Below are positions 11,921-22,424 of a DNA stretch of 64,000 nucleotides, piece by piece; positions within the stretch are counted from its first letter, which is position 1; the number at the start of each line of letters is the position of its first letter. Location of the stretch: positions 14,498,193 through 14,562,192 of the forward strand of contig NC_091012.1 in the NCBI RefSeq assembly GCF_041146395.1, written 5' to 3'. Under the pieces are notes generated by a model. The model saw nothing but the letters and a program-made list of their open reading frames with translations. It did no database searches and was not told where the DNA came from. The DNA is from Eulemur rufifrons (Eukaryota > Chordata > Mammalia > Primates > Lemuridae). A program made the translations under genes and the position numbers.

Positions 11921-13379
11921 GTGCACAAAAGGCCTTCTGAGATGAGGAATAATTGGTTGCATCTGGGCAATCCTACAATCAGAAATGAGGCACAACAGCT
12001 AGAGTGCCACTTTGGATTTTTGACACCATATACACTTTATTTGGGTGTGTAACACCAGCTGATTTACCAAGTGACTGAAAATACTTCTAGTTTTGTGGGG
12101 GGGTGGTTCAGATGAGAAGGCTCTGCAAAATATCCAGGCTGCCATGCAAACTGCTTTATCACTTGGGTAGTATTTTCCATTACGTCCTATAGTTTTTAAA
12201 CTATCAGTGACAATTAAAGATACTTTTCACAACTTTTGCAGGCCCCCATAGGTAAAGAACAGCTAAAGCCTTTAGGATTTTATTAAAATAATCTCTACAA
12301 TGTTCCGCACATAATTACTCCTCTTGTAGAAGAAGCTCTTGGCCTGCTACTGGGCATTAGTGGAGACTGAATGCTTTACCATGTGCCACCAAGATTTCAT
12401 GAAACCTGAACCACCCATTATGAGCTGGATCTAACCTTACCCATAAGCCATGAAGTTGGGCATGCACAGCAACATTCTATTCTCAAATGGAAGTAGTATA
12501 TACATGATTTGGCCTCATTATGCCCTGAAGACACAAATAAGTTACATGAAGAAGTGGTTCAAATACTCATAGTCCCCACTTCTGCTATACTGCCTTGTCT
12601 CTGCCTTCTTATGCCTCTGTGGCTCATGGGTAGTTGCCTATGATCAGTCAAAAGAGGAAAAGAAGACTCATATCTTCTTTAAGATAGTTCTGCAATGTAT
12701 ACAGGCACTATCCAAAAGGAGATAGCTTAGGACTATAGCGGCTCTCTGGGGCATCCCTGAAGGACAGTGGTGAATATTTTTCCTCTTAGTGGGCAGAACT
12801 TTGAGCACTGACACTAGGTGTTCAGGTTTTTGTTTTTTTTTTTTTTTTTTTTTTTTTGGAAAAAAATAAGATATGTCCAGGCATGCAATTGTATAACAGT
12901 TTATAGGTTGTGTCGAAAGTTTTGGCTATAGGGCCAAGGACTTAGAAAAATAATAATTAGAAAATCGGTGACAAATTTGGAAAAAATGTGGACAGACATA
13001 TCTGTACATGAAAACTGTGAAAACAGGTGTTTTCCATGTTAATGCCCACCTAACGGTTACATCAGAGGAGGATTAATAGTCAAGGGGATAGAATGTCTCA
13101 TTCTTTGGATTCCAGTTGGCATCTTTCCCCAACCAGCTCATCATTGTATACCAGCATCTTGAACAAAATGGCCATGGTAGTAGGAATGAAGTTTATATTT
13201 GGGATTCACAAGGTACACTTCTACTCACCAGGCCAAGCTGGCTCTGACCACCCCTGAATGCACAGTCTTCCAGTTGCAGAGATCAATAGTAGGTCTCTAA
13301 TATGGCATTATTCCTCAGGGTGATCAGCCACCTCCCTGGTTTAATGTTGATTAAATTCAACCAGTTCAGTCATAGACCC

Positions 13380-13600
13380 AATATTATGTCCTGAAAGAGT
13401 GGGCACTTACTCTGTATATGGATTTGCCTTCTCTGCACACAATGTTTCTGCCCAAACTACCATCTGTGGACTCACAGAATGCTTTATCTGCCATTATGAT
13501 ATTGCATACAGCATTGTTTCTGACCAGGGAATGGAATCCACAGCCACAGAAATGCAGCAAGATGGCATGCCGTTGAATTCATGATCTTTCCATGTTTTGA
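13380..13600 (+). pseudogene. ERV-L integrase remnant
   Basis: An open stretch of 61 codons (13399-13584) resembles the ERV-L integrase core: an aromatic YGFAFSAHN-like segment, the TTICGLTEC-like strand and an SDQG motif that normally carries the second catalytic aspartate. No full DDE core remains. The family call is from recognition, not a search. Confidence 0.72.
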
Positions 13601-13969
13601 CCACCATGAAGTACGTGGTTTGAGAGAATTGTGGAATGGCATTTTAAAGACTCATTTATAGAACCACTTAAGTTACAAATATTTGCATGGCTGGGGCAAG
13701 GTTCTTCAGAAAGGTGCTTGTCCCCTGAATCTGTGTCTAATGTATGATGTTGTCGCTCTTGTACCCAGGTTCATGGGTCCAGAAAACAAGGGGTGAAAAA
13801 AGGAATGACACCACTTCCTATTACTCTTAGTGAATCACTAGAAAAATTTTTGCTTTGTATTATCACTATTTTATACTCTTCTATCATAAAAGTATTAATT
13901 CTACAGGGAAGAATAATCTCACAAAGACACACTATGAGTCCCTTGAACTAGGGTTTAAGACAGCAATTG

Positions 13970-14110
13970 GACATTTGGACTCAACCTCATGCCTCTGGAT
14001 CAACAGGTAAAGAAAGGAGTTATCATGCTGGCTGGCATGACTGATGCTCACTACCATGGAGAAAGTGGACTGCTACTCTACACTGGAGGTAAGGAAGTAT
14101 ATGTCTGTAA
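13970..14110 (+). pseudogene. ERV-L dUTPase-like remnant
   Basis: Translation includes a QQVKKGVIMLAGM-like segment followed by a YHGESGLLLYTGG-like end, resembling the C-terminal part of the dUTPase domain that follows integrase in ERV-L elements. It is short and decayed. Position downstream of integrase is the main support. Confidence 0.5.
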
Positions 14111-14699
14111 CACAGAAGATACCTTTGGGCTTTTAAACAAAAGTTTTGCTATGCACTGTGGTTAAGGTCAGTATGAAAATAAAACAACCCAGTCCAGGCA
14201 GGCCTACAAATGACCCAGTCCCTTCTGGAATGAAAGATTGATTTGCCCTACCGTATAAAGAACCATGATCAACTAAGATTCTTGCTGAAAGTACAAGGTA
14301 CACAAAATAAGCAGTGGGAGTAAAGTCCTTATAGATAACAGATATAATTGGTACCAGTTGCAGACAGAAGTATAATTGTCATGAGTATTTTTTTTGTTTT
14401 GTTATAAATAACATTTGTATGTATGTATACATATGTAAATTTTACAGAGCCTAGGATGTATTGATTTCACATCAGTATTTAAGTATTGTTAATTTTATAT
14501 TATAGTATAATATTTAAGCTACTAGTTTCCAGGACAAGAATAAACATCACTCAACAACTTTACCTCTTCCTCTGGGGAAGAGATAAGTGGGTTTCCAGCT
14601 GTACACAAGATGGTTGAATCATGATACATGGAATAATGACCTTGTTATTGTCTTTACTTATAGATTAAGTGCGATTTAAGAAGATGCATGTGGGTACCA

Positions 14700-15335
14700 A
14701 GTTGACAAGTTATAGACTTTAACAGGTAATTTTTTATAACCTTCACTGTGTTAAGGTATGCTGAGATAGCTAGAAAACATTATGTCTGAGTGTGTCTGTG
14801 AGGATGTTTATTAAAGAGATTAGCACTTGAATTCGGAGGAGTAAAGAAGATCTACCCTCACCAAATAAGGCAGGCATGATCCAATGTGATAAGGGCCCAA
14901 ATAGAAAAACCATGTGGAGAAAGACTGAATTTTCTGTCTTCTCTTAAGCTGCCCCATCTATCTTCCCTACATTTGGACACTGGAGAGTCAACCTCTCAGG
15001 ACCTGGATTCTGGGACTTCCACCAGCAGCCCCTCTGGTTTCTCTGGCCTTTGGCCTTGGGCTATTCACTTATAGCATCATATTCCCTGGTTTACAACCTT
15101 TAGACATGGACTGGATTACACCACTGGATTTACTGGTCCCCCAGATTGCATACCTCTTAGGGCATATTCTGGGACTTCTTGGTATCTGTAATCACTTGAA
15201 TAAATTCTCATAAAAATTTTCCCTATATGTACACATATGGAGAAAGGGATTATTTATTTATTTATTTATTTATTTACCAACATGTATATCCTATTGGTTT
15301 TCTTGTTCTGGAGAACACTGACTAATGTGGTGTGT
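14700..15335 (+). mobile_element. ERV-L-type 3' LTR (MLT2-like)
   Basis: Follows the ERV-L internal region in the same orientation. The ggtatgctgagatagctag block, 'gagattagcacttgaattc', and the end with a tatcctattggttttc block and a ctggagaacactgactaat terminus resemble ERV-L LTRs as I remember them. A TTTA microsatellite has expanded near its 3' end. Exact borders and the subfamily name are uncertain. Confidence 0.5.
15250..15277. repeat. (TTTA)n microsatellite
   Basis: About seven uninterrupted ttta units inside the LTR-like sequence. Confidence 0.9.
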
Positions 15336-15439
15336 CAGAGAGAAGTAATGCTCAGAGCAGAGATGTGTAGGCAGAAATGACTTGGCCAGAGGGCTTTGGG
15401 GAGGCAGTCAGTCTGGCTGTAGCAAGTCTCAGAAGAGGA

Positions 15440-15781
15440 CTGGGCTGCTAAGAGGAAGCACTCTCCACCACCCAGTGTGAGGAAGATCTGCAACCCACAT
15501 CCAGTGGCGAGATGAACTGATTTGAAGTCAACCAGTCAGCAGCCATTCTGGGCACAGTGGTGGAAACCAGCAACACATCCATGATGGGAGAGTTTGCTCA
15601 ATAGAAAGCATTTGGGTGTGTGGAGACATTGGTCCTGGTAAATTAGGAGAAGTATAAGGACATTGCCCAATAGGGCAGTGAAAACAATTGTTAGAACCAT
15701 CACAAAGGAAAATTGGCAGACTCTTGTGTTGTTAAAAAGGCCTAGGACAAAAAAATATGAGGTGGTGTTTCTATTTTCCAT
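15440..15781 (-). pseudogene. Olfactory receptor family 2 (OR2T/OR2M-like) pseudogene, truncated
   Basis: On the minus strand an ATG at 15781 begins an OR N-terminus with a glycosylation motif (NRNTT), a [10 protein letters not shown] segment, TM1 with [11 protein letters not shown], and a degenerate [13 protein letters not shown] stretch where functional receptors read LHTPMYFLLSQLS. Homology continues in shifted frames through [11 protein letters not shown] and a CGLQIFLTLGGGECFLLA-like TM3 start near 15440, then stops abruptly before the DRY motif. TM4-TM7 are absent. At least one frame change and the truncation make it a pseudogene. It would have been a seven-helix odorant receptor. Confidence 0.82.
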
Positions 15782-15849
15782 GATTTCAAACAGTAGTGAC
15801 ACTGAAAATGGACAAATAGATGAGAGAGTTGTCATCATGGTCAACGGCA

Positions 15850-16460
15850 AAGAAGAAAAACTCTGTAGAAGAATGCAAGGATGTTTATTTTCAGCCCAAT
15901 TTGAGGACCATGGCCCAGAGCCATCTCCAAGGAGCCTTGAGCGAATGGGCTTGTTGTTCCTGGGCTACAGGTTGGATTTATAGATTGTGGGGAGACAGGA
16001 ATTACAGTTAAAGTCATAAATCAATCCATGGAAGGCATATATTGGTTTGGCTCCAAAAGATGGGACATCTCGAAGTGGGGGCTTACAAGTCATAGGTGGA
16101 CTCAGGGATTCTTTACTTGATAATTGGCTGAAAGAGTTAGGCTTTCTCCAAAAGGCCAGGAAACAGAAGACAAGATTGCTTTGATAAGATAAGGGTCTTC
16201 TATGTTTTATGTGATGCTATACTGAAATCAACTTGGGAAGTAAACCACATCATAAACACCTGTTTACTGAGATTTTTATCATTTGTATGTGTGATTCACC
16301 AGGCCCCCTTAGAAAGAAATTTTGGGGCATAGAAAAAGATCAGAGTTCACTCCTCATCATCAATTGTGCTCCATCTGACTACATATTTTTTGAAAAGAAC
16401 TTGTATGAAAATGATGAAACCTATTTCAAATCCTTAATCTGCCATTTGAAAAATGTTTTA
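15850..16460. other. Possible solitary LTR-like sequence, family unknown
   Basis: Blocks such as 'gatgtttattttcagcccaa', 'gggggcttacaagtcatagg' and 'ttggctgaaagagttaggct' resemble an LTR I have seen in mammalian genomes but cannot name. No convincing LTR borders or duplications. The remainder up to L1-B is unassigned. Confidence 0.3.
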
Positions 16461-19430
16461 GTTTTGTTGCTGCTGTGATTGCCTTGGAGGTCTTCTTCAT
16501 AAATTCTTTGCCTAGGCCAATGTCTGTAAGAGTATTTCCTACATTTTCTTCTAGAATTCTGATTGTATCACGCCTAAGGTTTAAGTCTGTTATCCACCGT
16601 GATTTGATTTTTGTGAGAGGTGAAAGCTGTGGGTCCTGTTTCAGTCTTCTACAAGTGGCTAACCAATTCTCCTGATTTTCTGTTGTGTTCCACTGGTCTG
16701 TGACCCTGTACTTGTGCCAGTACCAGGCTGTTTTAAGAAACACGGCCTTGTAGTATAGTTCGAGGTCTGGCAAATTAATACCTCCCATTTTGTTTTTGTT
16801 GCTTAAAATTGCTTTTGCTATACGGGGTCTTCTCTGATTCCATAAAAAGTGTATAATTATTTTCTCTACGTCTGTGAAGAATGATGTTGGTAATTTAATA
16901 AGGATTGCATTGAATCTGTAGATCACTTTGGGTAGTATAGACATTTTAACAATGTTGATTCTTCCGATCCACGAGCATGGTATATTTTTCCATCTATTTG
17001 CAAGTTCTGCTATTTCTTTTCTCAGTGTTTCATAGTTTTCCTTATAGAGGTCCTTTACCTCTTTAGTTAGGTATATACCTAGATATTTTATATTCTTTGT
17101 TGCTATTTTGAAGGGTATTGAGTCTTTAATTTGGTTTTCCGATTGACTGTTATTGGCACATATAAATGCCTCTGATTTGTGTATATTAATTTTGTAGCCA
17201 GAGACTTTGCTATATTTGTTAATCAATTCCAGGAGTCTCATGGTTGAATCCTGGAGGTTTTGCAGATAAAGCATCATATCATCAGCAAAAAGTGAGAGTT
17301 TGATCACTTCCTTCCCTATTTGGGCTCCCTTGATTTTGCTCACTTGCCTGATAGGTCTCGCAAGGACTTCCAATACTATGTTGAAAAGTAATGGGGACAG
17401 TGGGCAGCCCTGTCTGGTTCCAGTTCTAAGTGAGAGTGCTTTCAATTTTTCCCCATTCAGAATGATGTTGGCTATGGGTTTGTCATATATGGCTCATATC
17501 ATTTTTAGGTAGGTTCCATCAACGTCTATTTTGTTAAGCGTTTTTATCATAAAAGGGTGTTGAATTTTGTCAAATGCTTTTTCTGCATCTAATGAGAGTA
17601 TCATATGGTTTTTGTTTTTGCTTCTATATATGTGGTGAATTACATTTATAGATTTACATATGTTGAACCACCCTTGCATCTCTGGGATGAAGCCCACTTG
17701 GTCGTAGTGGATTATTTTTTTGAAAAGTACTTGGATTAGATTTCCTAGTATTTCATTGAAAATTTTTGCATCTATATTCATGAGAGAAATTGGTCTGTAG
17801 TTCTCTATTTTTGTTGCGTCCTTTCCTGGTTTTGGTATCAATGTTATATTGGCTTGGTAGAACGTGTTGGGGAGAATTCCATCCTTCTCAATATTGGAGA
17901 ATAGTTTATGTAGGATGGGCACCAGGTCTTCTTTGTATGTATGGTAAAATTCAGGTGTGAACCCATCTGGACCAGGGCTTTTCTTTTTGGGAAGGTTTTT
18001 TATTGCTGTTTCGATTTCAGTTCTTGATATTGGTCTGTACAGGTACTCTATTTCTTCCTGGTTGAGCCTGGGAAGACTATGTGTTTCTAAAAATTTGTCC
18101 ATTTCCTCCGCATTCTCCAGTTTGTGTGCATAAAGATTTTTGTAGAATTCATAGATGATATCTTGTATCTCTGTAGCATCGGTTTTGATTTCTCCTTTCA
18201 TGTTCCTGATGGAGGTTATTAGAGATTTTACTTTTGTGCTCTTGGTTAGTCTAGCCAGAGGTGTGTCTATTTTGTTTATCTGTTCAAAGAACCAACTTTT
18301 TGTTTTATTAATTTCCCCTACAGTTTCTTTGTTGTCCTTTTCATTTAATTCTGATTTAATCTTAGTAATTTCTCGCCTTCTGCTGGGTTTGGGGTCATTC
18401 TGTTCTTCTTTCTCCAGCTCTTTGAGTCTATTCGTTAGGTTGTCTATATGCAGGTTGTCTGTCTTTTTGATATAGGCATTTATTGATATGAATTTTCCTC
18501 TCAGGACTGCTTTAGCTGCATCCCATAGATTTTGATAAGTTGTATCTCCATTGTCATTTAATTCAAAGAAACTTTTGATTTCCATCTTGATTTCTTCCTT
18601 TATAGAATAATTATTCAGGAGAAAGTTATTTAGCTTTCATGACTTTGAGTAAGAGTGAGGGTTTCTGTTTGGGTTCATTGTTACATTTATTCCGCTGTGA
18701 TCTGAGAAGATGCATGGTATAATTTCTATTTTTTTGAATTTTTTAAGACATGCTTTATGTCCTAGGATATGGTCAATCTTAGAGAATGTCCCGTGAACTG
18801 ATGAGAAGAATGTATATTCTGTGGACTTTGGGTAGAATGTCCTATAGATGTCAACCATGACCATTTGTTCTAGCATTCATTTAGGTCCATTATATCTTTG
18901 TTTATTTTCTGTTTAGAGGATCTGTCCTGTACTGTCAGTGGGGTGTTAAAGTCTCCAGCTACTACAGTATTGTTATCTATCATTTGGTTCAGATCTAGTA
19001 GAGTTTGCTTTATGAATCTAGGTGCACCTAGGTTGGGTGCATATATATTGAGTATAGTCATGGCTTCTTGTTGAATTTTGCCCTTGACCAGTATGTAGTA
19101 GCCATCTTTGTCTTTTATTATTTTTGTTGGTTTGAAAGCTAAGTTATTGGAAATTAAGATTGCCACACCAGCTTTCTTTTCGTTACCGTTTGCTTGAAAT
19201 ACCGATTTCCATCCTTTTATTTTCAGTCTAAATGCATCTTTGCAGGTTAGGTGGGTTTCTTGAAGACAGCAGATACTTGGATTGTGTTTTTTTATCCATT
19301 GGGCCAGTCCATGTCTCTTGAGTGGGGAATTCAAGCCATTCACATTTATTGAGAAAACTGATAAGTGAGACGGTTTTTTGTTCAGCTTGTTGCGTAGAAC
19401 TTCATTGCGATGTTTTCTCTCCTGAGCCAT
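16461..19430 (-). pseudogene. L1-B ORF2, broken and 3'-truncated
   Basis: ATG at 19430. The endonuclease starts with good similarity (QETHL, GDFNTPL) but a frame break occurs near 18870 with a local tandem stop. A second frame (18637-18876) holds the SDHSGI region, then an in-frame stop follows SYSKS. A 363-codon frame (17494-18585) spans the linker and RT beginning with SPGPDG, and a 339-codon frame (16426-17445) carries FADD at 17278-17289. The cysteine-rich C-terminus is absent. Not functional. Confidence 0.88.
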
Positions 19431-19469
19431 TGTGGTATCTGGAATTTGATCTTTAGCTCTTGAGTAGTT

Positions 19470-20474
19470 TTACATTCGTGGATCTTTCTTGTGCTGATCC
19501 GTGTGTAACTCTCTTTTGAGTACTTCTTGTAGGGCTGGTCCTCTCTTGGTGAATTCCCTCAACCTTTGTTTATATGAGAATATCTTAATTTCTCCTTCGT
19601 ATAGAAAACTTAGCTTAGCTGGGTACAAGATTCTAGGCTGGGCGTTCTTCTGTTTCAGAAGAGTGAAAATGGGGCCCCAACCACTTCTTGCTTGTAAGGT
19701 TTCAGCTGAGAAATCTGGCGTAATTCTGATGGGTTTTCCTTTGTAAGTTACTTGTTTCTTTCTCCTTACAGCTCGGAGAAGGGACTCTTTAGTGGATATT
19801 TTGGTCAGCCTGATGACTACGTGCCGTTGTGTTTTCCTATTTGCTATGAATCTCCCAGGGGTCCTTTGAGCTTCTTGAATCTGTATGTCTAGAGTATTAG
19901 CAAGGCCTGGAAAATTTTCCTCGATTATGTCTTCAAATAGCTTGTCCAACCCTTCCTTATTGTCTTCTTCACCCTCAGGAATGCCAATAACTCTCAAGTT
20001 AGGTTTCTTCACATAATCCCACATTTCTTGAAGACTCAGATCATTTTTCTTACTTCTTTGATCTATCTCTGTGACTGACTTATATAGTTGGAAAGAGTTA
20101 TCTTCAATTTCTGAGATTCTTTCCTCTGTTTGATCTACCTTGCTCTTGAGACATTCCACAGTGCTTTGTAGCTCTCTGAGTGAATTCTTCATTTCTAGGA
20201 GTTCAGTTTGGTTTTTCTTCAATATTTCAATTTCTTTAGTGAATTTTTCCTCCAAATCCAGTATTTTTTTTGTGGTTTCTTTGTGTTGATTATCCATTGA
20301 TTCTTGTATATTATTCAGCTTGTTTATAATCCATAATTGGAATTCTTCCTGTGACATGTTGGTCTTTTGAGTCTGGTTTGTGTCAAACTGTTGAGAGCTG
20401 GTATTTCTCTTTGGGGGTGAGCTTTCCATTTGATTCTTTGTGCTCCCCGTGTTTTTTTGCTGGGCCCTTCCCAT
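19470..20474 (-). CDS. L1-B ORF1 protein, apparently intact
   Basis: A 334-codon open frame from ATG 20474 to the stop just after the HKKDPRM end. This is the usual L1 ORF1p length, and the start matches the disrupted starts in L1-A and L1-I. The order is: charged N-terminus (about 1-50), heptad-rich coiled coil (about 60-150), RRM-like domain starting near the LRVIGIPEGEE motif (about 165-260) and a basic C-terminal domain ending in REFTKRGPALQEVLKREL. ORF1p trimerises through its coiled coil and binds L1 RNA as a nucleic-acid chaperone in cytoplasmic particles. ORF2 follows about 40 bp downstream, the normal bicistronic spacing. Whether it is transcribed is unknown; the element's own 5' UTR is present. 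Confidence 0.85.
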   Translation of the reverse strand: MGRAQQKNTGSTKNQMESSPPKRNTSSQQFDTNQTQKTNMSQEEFQLWIINKLNNIQESMDNQHKETTKKILDLEEKFTKEIEILKKNQTELLEMKNSLRELQSTVECLKSKVDQTEERISEIEDNSFQLYKSVTEIDQRSKKNDLSLQEMWDYVKKPNLRVIGIPEGEEDNKEGLDKLFEDIIEENFPGLANTLDIQIQEAQRTPGRFIANRKTQRHVVIRLTKISTKESLLRAVRRKKQVTYKGKPIRITPDFSAETLQARSGWGPIFTLLKQKNAQPRILYPAKLSFLYEGEIKIFSYKQRLREFTKRGPALQEVLKRELHTDQHKKDPRM

Positions 20475-22414
20475 CTAGATTTATCATTGGATCTTTTCTT
20501 AAAGATTTAGTCTGGTTAACAGCACTCTTTGTACTCTGTTCTTAGGCTGTGAAGCAGTCTAGGTATATTGCTTCCTTTGTCAAGAGGGGGAGACTGTTGT
20601 ATATTTTTTAGAGTTTTTTCTATTTCAATTGGGGGACTGCTTCTGGTGGGTCCAACCCTAGAGGATTGGAGTGATCCAAGACCGCTTTGGTGAGTTAGGA
20701 CACTGTGTTGTGGTCTTTCAGAAGACAGGCAGGGTCCACACTAGTAGTAGACCGAAATTCTCTTTGTTTGTTTGTTTCCCTTTGGTTCTTCCTCTATAGC
20801 GGTGGTTTCTGTCTCTATCCACAGGAAAGATACTAGCTATGGGGAGTGGCCGGTGCCCTCGCTCGCTAAGCGCCCCAGTTGCTGCAGCTCCCATGGGCAA
20901 AAGTCTGCTTTGGCCCAATGTCCCCAGGGACCAGGCTCCACACTCTCGCTTCTGGAGAAGTATTCAGTGTTTACACATGAGCGGGGCCCCTATATAAGGT
21001 CTGTGGACCAGGGGAGGGGGCCGTGCAGGGAGCCTCTTGTCACCCAATTGCTCCGCAGTGACTTGGCTCTGGGCCCCAAGATGGCAATTGTGCGCCCACA
21101 GATCGCTGGCATTGGAGGTGACTACTCAGGTTCTGGTATGTACCAGAGCCAGGGGCCTGGCCCATTCCAAACCTCACCATGGCTTCCCAGTTAGAAGGCA
21201 AAAAGAGAGAAGAAAGAAAAAAAAAAAAGAAAAGAAGAGAAAAGAAAGAAAAGAAACAGAAAAGAAAAAGAGAAGAGAAAAAAAGAAAAAAGAGAAAAAA
21301 CAAACAAACAAACAAAAAACACAAAAAAACTAACCAAAAACCCCAAAAACATAAACACAAAAGAATAAAAACAAAAGTACACAGCACCACACCACATCTC
21401 TAAATGAAAAGATACACAAATCTGAAGTATATAGTTCGGCGACTCAATGATTGTGTTTTTACGCCTTAGCTCAGCTCTGCCCCTTCACGCCTGCTCGGTT
21501 GGGTCCCAAGCGGCGACTCAATGTTTTTTTTTTTTGTTTTTTTTTTTTTTTTTTTTTTTTTTATATCTTAGCGCATCTCCGCCCCTTCACGCCGAGCACG
21601 GCCCCGGCGGAGATTCCCCCAGGGTCCAAGTTGTTCACCCTTTATTGTCTCCTGCCCAGTGTGCCCATGCATATCCCGCGCTCCCGGCGTGGGCCCAGAG
21701 ACCAGCGGAGGGCGCCGGGCAGAGAGAGCCGCTCAGCACCTTATGGCTCCCGAGCGGTTCTGCCTTTGCTTTCAAGATGGCACCTGCAGCGCTCCGGGGT
21801 GGGAGGGGGACTGGCTCCCCGGCAGGCAGTGACCGCCACTGCTGGGGGGCTGGCAAGCAAAGCCACCGGGGGCCACCGGCTGGAGAACTGCCGAAAAAAG
21901 CAGCACAGAGGCACAACGCAATTTGCTGATTCAGGATCCTTCGTGCCCCTCCCCCCTGGCGCAGGTCCGTCCCTCCTCGCCAAGGGCTGTCTCAGCTGAG
22001 ACTTCCCAGCTTCCAAGCTATTCTCCCAAAAAAGTCTCCTGTCTGCAATGCCCCACGTTTACCTCGGTGCTTCTGCTCTGGCTTGCGGGAGATCTCCAAA
22101 CAATTGGGATTGGAGGTCAGTGAGGAGAGCAAGCCGCTTTCCCAGAAGGCTGCCCCCGCCCCACCTGGGGGCACGTGGCAGTCGACCCATGCTCCGCTGG
22201 CTACTGTCTGTTCCGCGTTCCGCAGAGTTTCGCGATCCTAATTTTTGTTCACCTCAGACCTCACTCGCTCTGTTTGTCCCACGTTGATTTTCCGTGGATT
22301 CACACTGCTGTTCCTGTGTCGGAGCGGTCCTCTAGCATTGTGGCAGGTCCGGATCAATGACTTCCTCACCGGAGCGCAGATCCAGGCAGTCACCACCACT
22401 CCACCATCTTCCCA
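20475..22414 (-). promoter_or_regulatory. L1-B 5' UTR / internal promoter
   Basis: About 1.94 kb on the minus strand, ending at a YY1-like site (reverse complement ccaccatctt, 22401-22410). Two copies of the gaaggggcagagctgagct-type unit lie at about 21461-21488 and 21567-21590, separated by a homopolymer tract, against three units in L1-A. The purine-rich plus-strand tract at about 21186-21366 is the counterpart of the T/C tract of L1-A. The region 21590-22300 is CpG-rich. Confidence 0.72.
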
Positions 22415-22424
22415 GCCATATATC

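Larger units (their letters stand above)
11050..14690 (+). mobile_element. Decayed ERV-L class endogenous retrovirus, internal region
   Basis: Residual similarity appears in the ERV-L order: reverse transcriptase (about 11640-11920), RNase H/spacer, integrase (about 13380-13600), dUTPase-like segment (about 13970-14110), then a non-coding stretch leading to a 3' LTR. A dUTPase after integrase and the absence of an envelope gene are typical of ERV-L. Frames are interrupted everywhere, so this is an old inactive copy. A T-rich tract at 12825-12857 sits inside it. No 5' LTR was identified. Confidence 0.7.
16461..22414 (-). mobile_element. Young L1 (L1-B), antisense, lacking its 3' end
   Basis: The element reads on the minus strand from its 5' end (YY1-like aagatggtgg reverse complement near 22400-22410) through a 1.94-kb 5' UTR, an intact ORF1 and most of ORF2. 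It stops abruptly at 16461 inside ORF2, just after the [19 protein letters not shown] position. The last kilobase of ORF2, the 3' UTR and the A tail are missing, and I see no target-site duplication. Loss of the 3' end is not a product of normal retrotransposition, so a later deletion or rearrangement is inferred. Confidence 0.88.
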
